Made by a program: the position numbers and the translations under genes. From Clytia hemisphaerica (Eukaryota > Cnidaria > Hydrozoa > Leptothecata > Clytiidae), in NCBI GenBank assembly GCA_902728285.1, contig CACVBU010000362.1:1272373-1336372 (forward strand): 64,000 nucleotides of DNA. The letters run 5' to 3'. This document shows, in pieces, positions 11,336 to 23,203 of the stretch. How positions within the stretch are numbered: the stretch's first letter is position 1; every line of letters begins with the position of its first letter. The notes beneath the pieces are model-generated. The model was not told the DNA's origin and did not search any database. It saw only the letters and a list, made by a program, of their open reading frames with translations.

Positions 11336-11764
11336 AAGTTCAAGACTCTTTGTATCGAGACCATAGGCTCTGAGCTGAAACCCGAAACGTGACCCGCGTA
11401 GTTTTCACACAAACAAACGGAAGAAACGGAACAGCAAAATTCCAAAATGTGGAAAAAAAGAATTCAATCTAGCAGTGCAAATTTTAATCTGGCCTTATCT
11501 GTTAACTTCAAAATTACTGGGTTACGAAAATTTTTTGAAATGATGAGAGGGGACTACAATAAATTTGAGATGAGCTAATTTTCCCTGAAATAAGCTTTTT
11601 TTAATACAAATGATAAAACTAAATAAAAACATGATAAAATGATATAGAAGTTACATCTTGAAAACAAATAATTTCATTAAAAAAAAAAATTTCAATGATC
11701 TTTCCCCTTAAATTACAAATAAAAAAAGTATAAAACCCGCTAGAGAAAACTAGTATTGATTTTT
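11114..11764. other. 3' flank of the CTHRC1-like gene
   Basis: AT-rich sequence holding the presumed 3' untranslated region of the minus-strand CTHRC1-like gene. The frame at 11063-11335 (-) resembles the end of a retroelement reverse transcriptase only vaguely (..LDWFSNNYLAANPGKFQML..), so it may be a retroelement scrap overlapping the MITE edge. Confidence 0.4.
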
Positions 11765-12853
11765 TTATGAAACAAGATCAGACTGTGGCCCCTCCATTTC
11801 TTCGACGTAAATGCGTGTTGCCTGTTGCCACCCTGTAAACGCATCAGCGGTATTTTTACCTGCACCTGCACATTCACCAACATTGAAACCCACATTGATA
11901 TAACCAATTTTCGAAATCTTGCAACGTCCAGTAATAACTTGTGGTCGGTGAAGATTCTTTTCACGATTTCCTTTACCAAATTTCATATAGACTGTACCGT
12001 CTATCGGCACGGGTGTACATTCTTGTCCATTGAAAGTGACAAACCATCGGCTGCAGCAATCATCACAATTCCATATTCTTAGATTTGAAATCACCTCTAC
12101 CCTTAAATATGTTTCAATCGATTTCTTTCTGAACGTGCAAATCTGTAAAACGGGAGAAAAAAATTATTCACAATCAAACGATTTCTAAGTTCCAAAATGG
12201 AAAGCAAATGTTTTTCTCACCCAGAAAAACTGATCGCCTCGAAATGTTTTTCGAAATGTTTGAAATACTGAATTTTTGAAATTCTAATATTTTTAGTTAT
12301 CAGAGATCTTATCAAGCAAAAACACAACACAGTTTTATCTACCATGAATTCAATTTTAAAGTGCTTTACATACCTTAAGAAGACCTGCATCTAGTTCACT
12401 ATAAAAGCTTTTGTCCCAAGCACATTCTTTCCAATGTCTCTTCGGTGAGTCTTTTCCATTCATTCCATTTGCTCCGTTTATACCGTCTAATCCATCAATT
12501 CCATTTGAATCGTTTAACCCGTCCCTTCCATCGACTCCATCCCTTCCATTTGTTCCGTTCAAGCCGTCTTTTCCGTCAATTCCATTTAAGCCGTCTTTTC
12601 CGTCTTTTCCATCCATTCCATCTTTTCCATTTGTTCCGTTTAACCCATCTCTTCCACGCATTCCCATTTTGCAATCTTTTCCGTCCTTTCCGTGGATCCC
12701 ATCTTTTCCCTCTTTTCCGTCTACACCGTTTATTCCATCAATCCCATCAGCCCCATTTTTACCAGGTTTTTCTGCTGGTCCTTGTTTTCCATCTTTTCCA
12801 TCAATTCCGTCACGTCCGTCACGCCCGACTTTACATGAACTGTTACACTCTCC
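11765..12853 (-). CDS. collagen triple-helix repeat-containing protein 1-like (CTHRC1 family), two 3' exons
   Basis: Secreted glycoproteins of the CTHRC1 family join a collagen-like stalk to a Cys-rich globular domain. Exons 12374-12853 and 11765-12142 (minus strand) join in phase 0 (donor GTATGT, acceptor TTACAG) and encode 285 residues. The first exon is about 40 Gly-X-Y triplets, dominated by GKD, GRD, GID and GLN, with a few interruptions; proline is almost absent. WKECAW starts the globular domain. The second exon continues with NLRIWNCDDCCSRWFVTFNG, QECTPVPI, NLHRP, VGFNVGEC and FTGWQQATRIYVEEM, all family landmarks in order. The N-terminal exon with the signal peptide was not found; it should lie above 12853, probably beyond the retroelement at 13.4-16.5 kb. 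The stalk is clearly longer than in human CTHRC1. Confidence 0.92.
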
Positions 12854-13398
12854 CTAGAATAAAAAAGAGTTTAACTATTGTCATTACTAAATAATTTTAT
12901 GTTATCTGGGATGAGAAGCACTCCTCTTACCCACGCGGTGATTCTTTGATTTTAGAACATCATCATCAAAGAAATTTATTCCATCGAAAGATATAGTCCA
13001 AAGTTTATCACTGATTGACTTTGAAAACAATCAAAAACGTCAAGAGCCTTTTTTTTGAGTCAACCAGATCAAAGTTTTTTAAAGATGTATTATTTGACTG
13101 AATGAAATTCTGAATTCAAGTATACTGCCAATGGGATTAAAGCTTTGAAATTCCATACACTCTGACTCAGTATATCGCAAACTTAAAAATCTTTGGCTGA
13201 GAGCGAGAGATATAAAGTGAAGCAAAGAAAGGGATTAAGTTTGCAAATATTTTGTAATCGGAATGTCGAGACAATGCAAAAAATAATCAATAGCAATAAT
13301 AAGAATCAGGGTCACTTTTTCGCAAATTTTGATGAATTTTACGAGTCCACGTAGGGTCTATTTTTCGAACCTCAGCGGAACACCCCGTCGGTCGGCAA
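12854..13398. other. intron sequence upstream of the CTHRC1-like collagen exon
   Basis: No signal-peptide exon could be recognised on the minus strand here. A candidate donor at 12929 (GTAAGAG) is preceded only by a frame with stops, so I do not use it. Confidence 0.4.
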
Positions 13399-16300
13399 TA
13401 ATAATAATAGTAATAATAATTTATTTACAACCACCCATTACTGGGTAAGGTTGGACATAGAGTCAGGACTCTCGCCCATGAGGCCTATTCACTTCAGAGA
13501 GTTACGACTCTATGTCGAACTATCAAAAAAAGAAAAAAAAACTTCAAAATTACTTTTTCTTGCTTAAGGCAAGAGTAAAATATTGGTTTAATAAAACATT
13601 TTTAAACTCCATAGCTTGGTCAAGTAACGATTTCGTTGACCGACCTCTTTTAGTGTAATGATCGTTATTGAAAGTTAGTAATTTACCAGTTCGTGTTACT
13701 GGCATACGAATGATATGACTAACGTAATGATGTTCCTGAGATTTTATAAAGAAGCTAACATCAGATGTTCCACATATATTATGAAGTTGATTGTTGTTAA
13801 TTGCATATCGATAGTCATTAGCATCCAGATTCACAAATCTGAATCCACCACGAATCATTCGACGGAGGAGATTTCGATACACAACATCCAAACGGTCAAA
13901 TTGTCTTTGGGTCAGATTCCAGTTCTGACAGGCGTATACTAGCCTACTTCGCACAAAGTTGTTCAGGAAAAGTATGCGAGTTTTCAGATTAATTTGAATA
14001 TTCTGAATTAAATTTGACATTTGTTGAAATTTAGTGTTAGCAAGCTGGATGCGGTAGTTTATCTCCTTTTCACCAGTGTTCGGCTGGTTACAATCGAGAT
14101 AGGCTCCCAGGTATTTGAATGCAGAAACATTGGCTAGATGGCATTCGTTTAATTCGACAATTGAGTTTGGATATGGAGAATCTACTGGATAATTGAGAAT
14201 CATCGTCTCTGTCTTTTGAGCATTGACAGATAGACCGAACTTGACGAAAACATTATCAAGAGGAATTGTTGCAATTTATAAACTCTCTTGATCTTTCAAG
14301 GAATAAGACTAAATCGTCGGCGTAACCGCTCCAGGGTAATATTGATAAGTTTGAGAGATTAGTGTTCTTTTTACGAGTCGATAATCTCTCTGCTCGTGAA
14401 AGAGAGCTAGTGCTGATTTGGTATTTGTGATCAAAGAACTTGATATCATCATTTAAGTGTGATTTCTCGAGTATCAGACGCATGACGAAATCGAGATATA
14501 AGTTGAACAAAAACAGGCTTTCTGGTCCACCCTGGTGGACAGACAGAAGATGTTTGGAATAATTCTCCTTCATAGGTTAGAGAGGTGTGTTGATAAAGTT
14601 TTTCCAATATCTTGATCATAATCGGTGACTTTTTGTCGGTGAAACGAAGACAAATTGTATCAAACAGCCATTTACGGGTTATATGATCGAAAGCGGCTGA
14701 GAGATCGACAAATAATAGATACAACGACTATTGTTTTCGATGACTGATTTGGTGTATTCTCTTTACTGTGTAAATCCCATCAGTAGTGGAGTCGGAATAA
14801 GATGATATTCGCAACGAGCTTGCAGATAGTAGATCCGATACTAAGACCCCGATACTTTGATACGTCCTTTTTTGAGCCTTTTCCTTTCCAGAGTGTTTTC
14901 AGATGGGAGTTCGGCGTTCGGTAAATCTAGATTTTCCAACAAGTTGTTGGTGATTCTTTGGATTACTTGAATCATTATCGGATGTGAACATTTCTTCAGT
15001 AGCTCTGCTTCAACGTCATTGCTTGCTTTATTATTTTTGAGGAGACGGATGTGTTTTTCTATTTCATCGGCTGTAGGTGGGAGGTCGTTGACGACAGTAC
15101 TGTCAGAAATCTTTCGAAGTTCCTTAACAAATTTCGGAAGTGTCTGATTTATTTCCTCAGGTGACGTATCAATTGATGGGTCAGTAGGGTTAAAATGTTT
15201 CTTAAAGTGTTCTAAGAGTTTATCGGTTGGCCGGTTGGGCAAGCATTGTTTGTTGGTTTGAGGGTAGTTTCCTGTCTTTTGGCACGATGAAATAGCTTTT
15301 CGATCTGCTTGTTGATAACCAAAATGTTCATTTTCTCAGCTTCAAGCCTGAAGTGTTCGTTTTTGAGATGACAAGCTCGTAGTCGAATCTTTTTACGAAT
15401 TCCCTTGATATCCTCAGGATTAACATTTTTTGATGGGAGCTCAGATTTTGTTTGGAAAAGTTCTGGGAGTTTGGCATCTGTTTTCCATGGAGGTGGTTGA
15501 GATTCAGATGTCATTGTAGGAAAGTAGATATTGGCAGATTCTTTGATCGTGTTTACAAGTTTTTCGTTTAGAAAATCGTTAGACTCTGAGTTAAGAACGT
15601 CATTAGAGTTAAGCTTTACATCATCTTTGAAAAGTCCAGTCATTGCTGGGGTGACTGCTTCGAAATCGATTCTCTTTTGACGTTTGGTATGGGTTCTGTT
15701 GATGTATCTTGCTTTCTTTGATGTTGGTGTACAAAGGTGTGCAACAACAAGACGGTGGTCGCTATCAAAGTCGAAAGAGTTAAACATGCGACAGTTTATA
15801 ACCAACTTGCACAGAGGATAAAATCGTATACCTTTTTCGACTTTCCATCTGGGGAGTGCCACGTAATTTGTCTGCAATTTTTATGCGTAAACCAAGTATT
15901 CAATACAGAAAATTTATTCAGTTCAAACAATTCGTGGAATCGTTCTCCATTGTCATTAACAATCAAATCGTTAATTATACTTCCTTCTCGTAACAAAGTG
16001 TTCGACCAAGCGGCGGATGTAGAAGCGTTGAAATCTCCGATGCAAATCAGTTTTTGGTTCTTTTTCAATGATTTAATTTGTTTACAGTATTCAATGTTCT
16101 ATAAAAAAATTTCTTTGACGACTCGATGCTTTCCTCTGTAGGAGCGTAACAGTTTATTATTTTCAATGAGCAGCTACGGATGATTGCATCAACAACAATA
16201 ATTCGAGCATCTACTGGTATTACTTCAACAATTTCTATCGACGAGTCTACTTTAATAACAATACCAACACCATGGGTTCGTTTGTTACTATGTCCCGACC

Positions 16301-16498
16301 GATGTATCTCGTATTTTTTGCCAGAGTTCGATTTAATCAGAGCTGATCCTTTGTTTAGACGTCGAACTTCCTGTAACCCACACATATCGAGAGATCGGCT
16401 TTATCAATTTCGTCAACTACACGTTCGAGCTTTTCATCATCTTTCCCTGTTCTAATGTTTATTGTTCCAATTTTCCAGTTGTGAAAGATCATTTCGTA
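13399..16498 (-). mobile_element. decayed APE-type non-LTR retrotransposon, RTE-like
   Basis: A minus-strand element with endonuclease first and reverse transcriptase second. The 3' end shows an (ATT)n-type tail (about 13399-13417 on the + strand), usual for such elements. The coding region is broken into several frames by small indels and has lost part of the polymerase fingers region around 14725-14840. It lies just upstream of the CTHRC1-like exons. The 5' limit is set at the first Met region near 16490; untranslated sequence may reach to about 16680. Confidence 0.85.
13550..16490 (-). pseudogene. endonuclease/reverse transcriptase coding remnant
   Basis: Frames, in order on the minus strand: 16490 to about 16385 (start of the endonuclease, IGTINIRTGK); 16385-16065 (CGLQEVRR, INCYAPTEE); 16068-15796 (LICIGDFNAS); 15877-15212 (FDFDSDHRLVVAHL, then linker); 15242-14841 (RT N-terminal linker); 14724-14449 (LLFVDLSAAFDHI); 14573-14256 (WSGYADDLVLFL, the catalytic YADD); 14203-13550 (FKYLGAYLD and C-terminal domain). 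At about 16383-16387 a duplicated GT breaks TGTGGGTT into TGTGTGGGTT. At least five frame breaks make this copy inactive. Confidence 0.85.
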
Positions 16499-16734
16499 AG
16501 TTTTGATAGTTTTGATAGTTTTTCAACCACATTTAAGGGTGTGCGTGGTTAGTTCATCACCCCGAGACAAACAAAATCATCATATCATCATCATCAGTGA
16601 CTGTTGTTGTTGATGTTTAGGTGTGGTGGTCCCATTTAATTGAGGAGATTTTTCTTTCCACCACCATACCTTTCTTTTTTATTGATCTATAAGAACAACT
16701 TAGACTCAAATTTGGAGTTATGGTGTTTCTTTTT

Positions 16735-17640
16735 GGACCTACCTCCGGGTGCCCCGGTGGAGGTTCTATAAATTAACCCATGTCCGTTCGTCCGTTCGTT
16801 CGTCCGTCTGTTACCAGCTTTTCTCAGGATTGGCTCAATAGTTTTTTCTGATCTTTTGCATAATGATGCAAAATAGCAATGCCCAGAACGTGACGGAGCC
16901 CGATTTTTAAGAAAAAATTTATTTGGGCAAATTTGGGCCAAAAACTACCTTTTTTGGACTTTGTGCAAAATCCTGTCATTACTTTTTTCTGATTTTTTGT
17001 ACAAAGATGGAGGGCAAGATTCTCTAAAGAATGGCTGCAGTGGTTTTTTCCGGAAAATTCTTTTTCGCCCTAAAAAACGGATTTTCGTTTTTTGGGGAAA
17101 TTCCCTTTAACCAAATAAGAAAATATAGCTTTTCTCAAAGTTGACTCATTATTTTTTTCTGATTTTTTGCACAATGATGCAAAATGGCAATGCCTAAAAT
17201 CTGACGGAGCCAGATTTTTGAAAAAAAATATATTTGGGCAAATTTGGGCCAAAAACTGCCTAAAGTAGGGTTTTTTGGACTTTGTGCAAAATCCTGTCAT
17301 TACTTTTTTCTGATTTTTTGTACAAAGATGGAGGGCAAGGTTCTCTAAAGAATGGCTGAAGTGGTTTTTCCCGAGAAATTCTTATTCGCCTTAAAAGACG
17401 GATTTTCGTATTTTAGGGAAATTCCCTTTAACCAAATAAGAAAATATAGCTTTTCTCAATGTTGCTCATAATTTTTTTCTGATTTTTTGCACAATGATGC
17501 AAAATGGAAATGCCCAAAATTTGACGGAGCCAGATTTTTAAGGAAAATTATTTTGGGCAAATTTGGGCCAAAAACAGCTTAAAAGGTTTTTTGGGCCTGA
17601 ATGGTTTAAGTGATTTTCGTATTTGGGGAAAATCCTTTTT
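16735..17640. repeat. tandem repeat, about 311-320-bp unit, three units
   Basis: Preceded by GGTGCCCCGGTGGAGG and a short run of GTCC/GTTC tetranucleotides (16782-16810). Units share AATGATGCAAAATGGCAATG, GACGGAGCCAGATTTTT and GGGCAAATTTGGGCCAAAAA. The first phrase starts near 16861, 17172 and 17492. The third unit is shortened. Open frames within it (16687-16941 and 17070-17300, minus) are by-products of the repeat. Confidence 0.8.
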
Positions 17641-18755
17641 ACCATTTTACATTATTCAACACACAAGCTTTATTTTTCCATTCTGAATTTTTGTACAATT
17701 ATTGTCACTTTCTTCTTATTTTCATCTGATGTTAATCATTAGGTAGGTCCATTCAGCATGTTGCTTGTTTTTTTTTAAGGCAAGGGGTTATGTAAGCTTG
17801 CTGGCATGTCGAGAATTAAATTGATTGATTTTGACCAAGGATGTAGATACAGTAGGTGACTAACGTAGTGTATAGTAATAGAGTAAGAGAAGAGAAGTGA
17901 ACCCTCCGAATGACCCAGAATAGGCCCTATCCCTGGATAGATACCTACCATTTTTTGATAGGACAAAATACTGTCTAGAAAAATATAAACTATACAGACT
18001 AGCCTCGCGCCATATTTTTTCCCGGAACGGCGTCCCATAAAACCACAAAGAAAAAATATCCACTGAATAAAAGAAAAGTTCACTAAATAAAAAAATTTCA
18101 CTAAACAAAAAAATATTTCACTAAATAAAAAAAAATTCACTGAATAAAAAAAAAATTCCACCCCGCACTAAATAGTAAAACTTTTTCACGAAATGAAAAA
18201 ATAGTTTTGCTACAAATGAACAACCATAGATCATTTTTGCATAAAATATTTTTTAAATTTTGCTGACGTGTTTTTTCAGCACGTTCATACGGCACTAAGT
18301 TTGATTAAAACCCACCTTAGATTTAGTCTATTAAGAATTATTTTAACCAAACCCCAATTGTATGAATTAGGACTTCTGAATATATAACAACCCCTCAAAA
18401 GTTAGGCTGAAATCACGGCAAACTAAAACAGCTAGCGCTTCAGACATGTACGGCTATTATAATATAGATGTAGAAAACTGCACTCCAAAATTATCCAACT
18501 AGAATTTCTGACCTGAGAACATTAGAACTTCCTTCCCGATTGTGATTTCAATAGAAATTTCATGCCTGATGTGGGAAGAAGTTTCACCGGGGCTGCGAGA
18601 CAGGGGTGTGTATGATAGTGAGGTTTTCATATATTTTGGTTATGATGAATGGCCTTGGACATTATCGATGGTACTGTACATCCGAGCACTTTATTTACTG
18701 TCATTTTTGAGGAACCCAACATAATGCTATGATAGCTATAAAGATATAGTTGATA
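17641..18755. repeat. gene-free stretch with two dispersed repeats
   Basis: About 18060-18235 is the inverse of the 8985-9085 repeat (CACTAAATAAAAAAA units, then GCTACAAATGAACAACCATA). About 18387-18610 is a diverged copy of the CACCCC/CCGGTG MITE family, ending GGCTGCGAGACAGGGGTGTG. No gene is supported. Confidence 0.5.
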
Positions 18756-18928
18756 TAGCGACTGTAGCGCATCTGGCTACGGTGCACAAGCCGGGTCATA
18801 CCAAAGATTTCCGAAATGGTACTTGATGCCTCTCTGCTTGATGCTCAGCAATTAGGAGAAGGATCAAGGGTAAGCGTGGAGCCCTCTCCTACCTTTGGGT
18901 AGATAGCTATCGAGGTCGTAGACTTACT
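18756..18928 (+). mobile_element. tRNA-derived SINE, copy 1
   Basis: Flanked by an exact 11-bp duplication TATAGTTGATA (18745-18755 and 18929-18939). The head is a shortened tRNA-like region (TAGCGACTGTAG..GGCTACGG) with the box B part deleted. The body reads ACTTGATGCCTCTCTGCTTG, CTCAGCAATTAGGAGAAGG and CTACCTTTGGGTAGATAGCT, and the 3' end is GTCGTAGACTTACT. The same body occurs at 38097-38332, 43697-43958 and about 54590-54840. Confidence 0.88.
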
Positions 18929-18939
18929 TATAGTTGATA

Positions 18940-20223
18940 ATTTGCGTTGGCTTTTAAACCGTTTGAGTAAGATTTCTAGGAGGCATGGACAAAATAAAAA
19001 GTATGAAGATTTCAAAATAATCGTAGTATGTGTCTATTTTTTCTAAAACTTGACTTTAAAGTAATATATTATAGATATGTCAATTGTAAATTGCGCTACC
19101 TAGGATAGGAGGAACTTTTAAGTAAGTCTAAGAGCCCAATGTCCTCCATATAGAGTAATAGTGATAGTGTAATTGTTAGAGAGCAAACCAAGAAAATGAC
19201 ATGATCATTGATAATAAGATTAGGACTACTCCCGTCGTAACTTTGACGCGATAGGTGCTGAATTTAGTTATTTGGTTTAGAAATCAGATTTTTTGTCATT
19301 TCGAGACAGGTTTTTCTTTCTTTTTCAGATATCATTAAAGCGGGGATCATAGTTTATAAGTTTGTTCATTTTGCATCTCCCTTTCCCACATGATGCTTTT
19401 TCTTCCAGACTTGGGTTGATTTTACTTTTTGTTTGTTTGCTTGTTTGTTTGTTTGTTTTTAATGAATACGCTTTTTATTGATATGGTAACAGCAACACAA
19501 TAGTGGGTGCAATAGCACATAATTCTCCATTAAGGTTTATTAAATTTATTTGGTATTTCAATTAATGTAGAAAATTCTTTACCTCCTTTCTAATTCGTTT
19601 TGTTGATTGGGATTGTTTTTTTCCAACGCAGAAAGGTCACGCTACCGCAAGACTCAGCTAGGCTTCTGCTCATCCTCTAGCGAAAAAACTTTCTTATATA
19701 AAAAGTATATCTATAGAGGTCTGTGATTTAGACTATTACTCGGCCTGCTTTTGAATTGAACAGGTAAAGAATCATGTTTATAATCGTGTTACAGAATTTA
19801 AATGTAAGACTTAATTTTCCAAGAGGTCCATCATACAAAATAGTGCGAGTCTAGCACAAAATTTAAAAGGAGAAAGTGCACTCGAAGTCGTTAATTTTAT
19901 TCACTCCTTGAAATTTAAAAAGTTGAGCTGAAATATGTTTTCTCTTTCAACTAACACCGCGGAGAATGAGGCATATAATACCCCTATCTGATAAACTCCC
20001 CTCACCTTCACACAAATATATAAGGTTAAGGGCTGACATTTAAGGCCCGCTAGTAGATTTTCTTTCTCAAAAGCTATATGACGTTTGTCAAATCGATTGA
20101 TTGATTGACATTGGTTCAATCTCCAGTTTTTTAACAGGTGCTTCCCAGTGCCTTTCGTGAGCGCTATCTGAATCATGAAAAAGTAAACTAAGGAGCTGGA
20201 TGTGAGCTCGGTCCTCGAATATA
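18940..20223. other. gene-free stretch
   Basis: Contains a short GTTT microsatellite (about 19430-19458). The open frame at 19901-20233 (-) runs into the MITE at 20224 and matches nothing. Confidence 0.4.
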
Positions 20224-20397
20224 CAGTTGACATTCTCTAATTCGATCTTCAAGGGGAATTGGATCTTCATCGAATAAGGGAGTTTATTGGATAAGGGAGC
20301 GTCGTTTATGAGAGTTTCTTGTTGACGGGGACTTTTAAATTTCATCGAATAATGGAGCGTATCGAATATGACAACGTCGATTTAGAGGCGTCAACTG
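20224..20397. mobile_element. pogo/Tigger-type MITE, 174 bp
   Basis: Ends are CAGTTGACATTCTCTAATTC and the inverse of CAGTTGACGCCTCTAAATCG, flanked by TA (20222-20223 and 20398-20399). CAGT(T)GA-type termini with TA duplication are typical of pogo/Tigger elements. No transposase. Confidence 0.75.
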
Positions 20398-20399
20398 TA

Positions 20400-22649
20400 T
20401 GTTAATATCAACCTTACATTCTCTGTACAATTCCACACAAGTATCCTCCATCAACCTACATTCTTCCACATTAGTTCACCATTTATGTAATGACGTAATC
20501 TTGATAAATTGAATCGCTGCAGGCGCTCTTTTTAAAATAAATTTTTTACGTAAAAAGCCAGGAGAAAATAATTGGACATTCCTTATAAGGTGAAATGCTT
20601 AGATAAAGCGGGGATGACACATTCGATCTCATGTGGTCATCAGTTTGATAAACGCCCATTCAGCTCTTTTGTTTGAATTTGATGTTCGTCATTTTTGTCA
20701 TTTTTTTGATGATTTATCCTGATTATGATTGAGCTCTCAGGGTTTTTTCCGGGAACCAGCTGACATGTTCTCGTTTACCTACGCAGAAACTTTCTATCTT
20801 CCAGAATGCGAATTCTTTTGTTTATCAAGCAAAATAGCATACTCAGTTAATCGAAGTGATTTTGCTTTTTTTTGTTTTATGCATATCTTCCGGGTACAAA
20901 GTTGCTCACATTGATTTCTTAGCTAGAAATTTCCTTGATCGCCTATTTTCGATCAAAGGTTGGACAAGTAATTTTAGTACGGAAATACAGGAATCTTAAG
21001 GAATTCGTAAATTATCAAATGATTTTCTTGATTAATTTTGAGAACCTAGTTCCTTAGCTAACTTTTCCGGATACATGCTGATCATTCTTTAAAAGAATTT
21101 TCAACCTCCTCCAAAATCTATCTGCTTAATTTCCGTTTCACCCGTAAACTCAGAAACTTTGACACGCCTTTTTTCAACTATGCATCTTAAAACATATCTC
21201 ACCACCTTATGTTAACTTTTCCTTATATCTTTGTTGGAAATATTTTCAGGAAGGCCCTGCTGCATATTTGTCCTGTGAAGATTTCTCAAATTACGATGTC
21301 AAATTTCTGTTGAGCCAGGACTATGGAGTTAGATATTAAAAACTCAAATAGAAAAGCTCAAACATACCTAAATCGTAAATTCAAGAGATAATTTACCTTA
21401 CACCTATGGTAACATGGGGATTTTTACCTTGTAAGGAAATTACACTTGATAAAAATGGGAGAAGAATCTCTTCCAATAGCAAACATACCTACTTTGAATC
21501 GCAGACCTAAGCCACCAGTAGTATATGGAGCTCCACGGGGCTGCAACGTTGATTGATGCCAGCAGCTTGGAGCATACCTGCATTTCAAAAATGTTTGCAG
21601 AGTGTGTTTCCAGTGAGGATTTTTTTAATTTTACGGCAAAAAAACTATAAAACATATTTGTCTTCGGTGTTGTTTATCAGTGAAAAGTTGATAAAATTTG
21701 GAATATTTCCAACCTTTAATTTTTAAACTATAAATACTTCTTTCTATTTCAATCTTAATTTAATCAAGCTCTACTGTTGAGCGTACAATAATAGGATTCT
21801 AAATTACATCTAGAAAGGAATTACATTTTTTAGGTCAAAAAAAACGACACGCCGAAGTGTATTGCCAAGATTTCAGCTTTAACATAAAATGGTAACGGTC
21901 TATTTCTATAGTATTAAGAACTGGCGCTGTTCAATCCACTTTCAAAATCAACAGGACATACAGGAAATGAATTGACGCTTATTCATTTCCGTGTTACTTA
22001 TACCAATAGGTATTTTTTTTTAAATCGAGGGTAAAATTATATCTTTACCTTGCTTGCATGAATAATTCATGGTTTTCTCAATAAGAATTTAAAATCTACT
22101 CAACATTATACCCTAAAAATTTGGTCAAGAACACACAAGAACATTGTTTTAAGAAGCCCCCCAGCGGGCCCAAAATATACTTCTTTATAGAGATCGGGTT
22201 ATGCTAAAAAATCAAATCAGCAGGTGAAAATAACATAAAATTCATAACGCCTCATTCATCCCCGGTGGGGAAAATACCCTATCCTATTTTAGTTTTTGAT
22301 ACTCATTTGAAATTCAATGGTGAGAATTGCACTCAAATACCATCCCAACTGGATTTTTTGACCTGAGAACAGTAGAATTTCTCCATCTCCATTGGGATTT
22401 TGACAGTGACTGTGGGATGAAGATCCAGCAGAGCTGTAGGACAGGGGAGTTTTTTAAGCTATTTTAAAACCAAAATCTCTACAAACTTCTCCTTCCATCT
22501 GTTGGATTTATAATAGTCTGTTGCATCATACATTAAGGAACGACGCTGTTTTTAATGCACTTTCAGAATCAACAAAACATACAGCAAATCAGCAAATCGA
22601 CCCACACTGAATCCTCTCTTTATTAGTTGAATAAATATGAATCTGTTTA
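20400..22649. other. gene-free stretch with a MITE fragment
   Basis: About 22250-22452 is a partial CACCCC/CCGGTG-family copy (TCCCCGGTGGGGAAAATACC to GCTGTAGGACAGGGG). Nothing else could be named. Confidence 0.4.
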
Positions 22650-23201
22650 CCTTATCGGCCCTTTTTACGCCAGCCCTAATTTAACGCCGGCCCCTTTTAC
22701 ACTGCCCCTTTTTACGCCGGCCCTAATTTAACGCCGGCCCCTTTTACACTGGCCCTCATTACGCCACAGCCTAATTTTGGGCTTACGCCAATAAGGGCCG
22801 TTAATAACGCCAAAATTTGTAAAATTGGCTATTTATGCTTCAAATTAGTAAATAATGATAAATAATGACTAAAATTTACATTAAAATATAATTTTTCAGT
22901 AGTAAACTGTTGAAAAATCCATCGAAAAAATCACTGATTTTCAAATATATTAAATATTTCACTTAAGTTTTAGATATAGAGTAAAACAATGGATAATTTT
23001 CATCTTTGAATCATACCTAAAATCCTTTAAATTGAGACATAATGATAAAAAAATTAACGCCGCTTTTAGGTTAAAATTGGAAAATCTTGGCCCTATTTAC
23101 GCCGGCCCTTTTAACTCCGGCTTTTTTAAAAACCCGCCCTTTTAACACCGGCCCTTATTACGCCACGAGCCCAAAAATAACGCCAAAAAGAGTCAATAAG
23201 G
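22650..23201. mobile_element. TA-flanked element built of GGCCC/ACGCC islands
   Basis: Begins CCTTATCGGCCCTTTTTACG and ends with the inverse of CCTTATTGACTCTTTTTGGC; TA flanks each end (22648-22649 and 23202-23203). Both sub-terminal regions are strings of ACGCCGGCCC, TTAACGCC and TTACGCC motifs separated by T-runs, standing out from the AT-rich interior. No coding frame. A solitary end lies at 3233-3255. Confidence 0.8.
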
Positions 23202-23203
23202 TA

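Noticed and set aside
12411-12894. Two long + strand frames rich in PF/PS or FHL/RLF repeats
   Set aside because: They are the antisense of the collagen-like exon; the Gly-X-Y periodicity forces open frames on the other strand.
12905-12990. First exon of the CTHRC1-like gene
   Set aside because: A good GTAAGAG donor exists, but every upstream Met frame hits a stop before it and there is no hydrophobic signal sequence.
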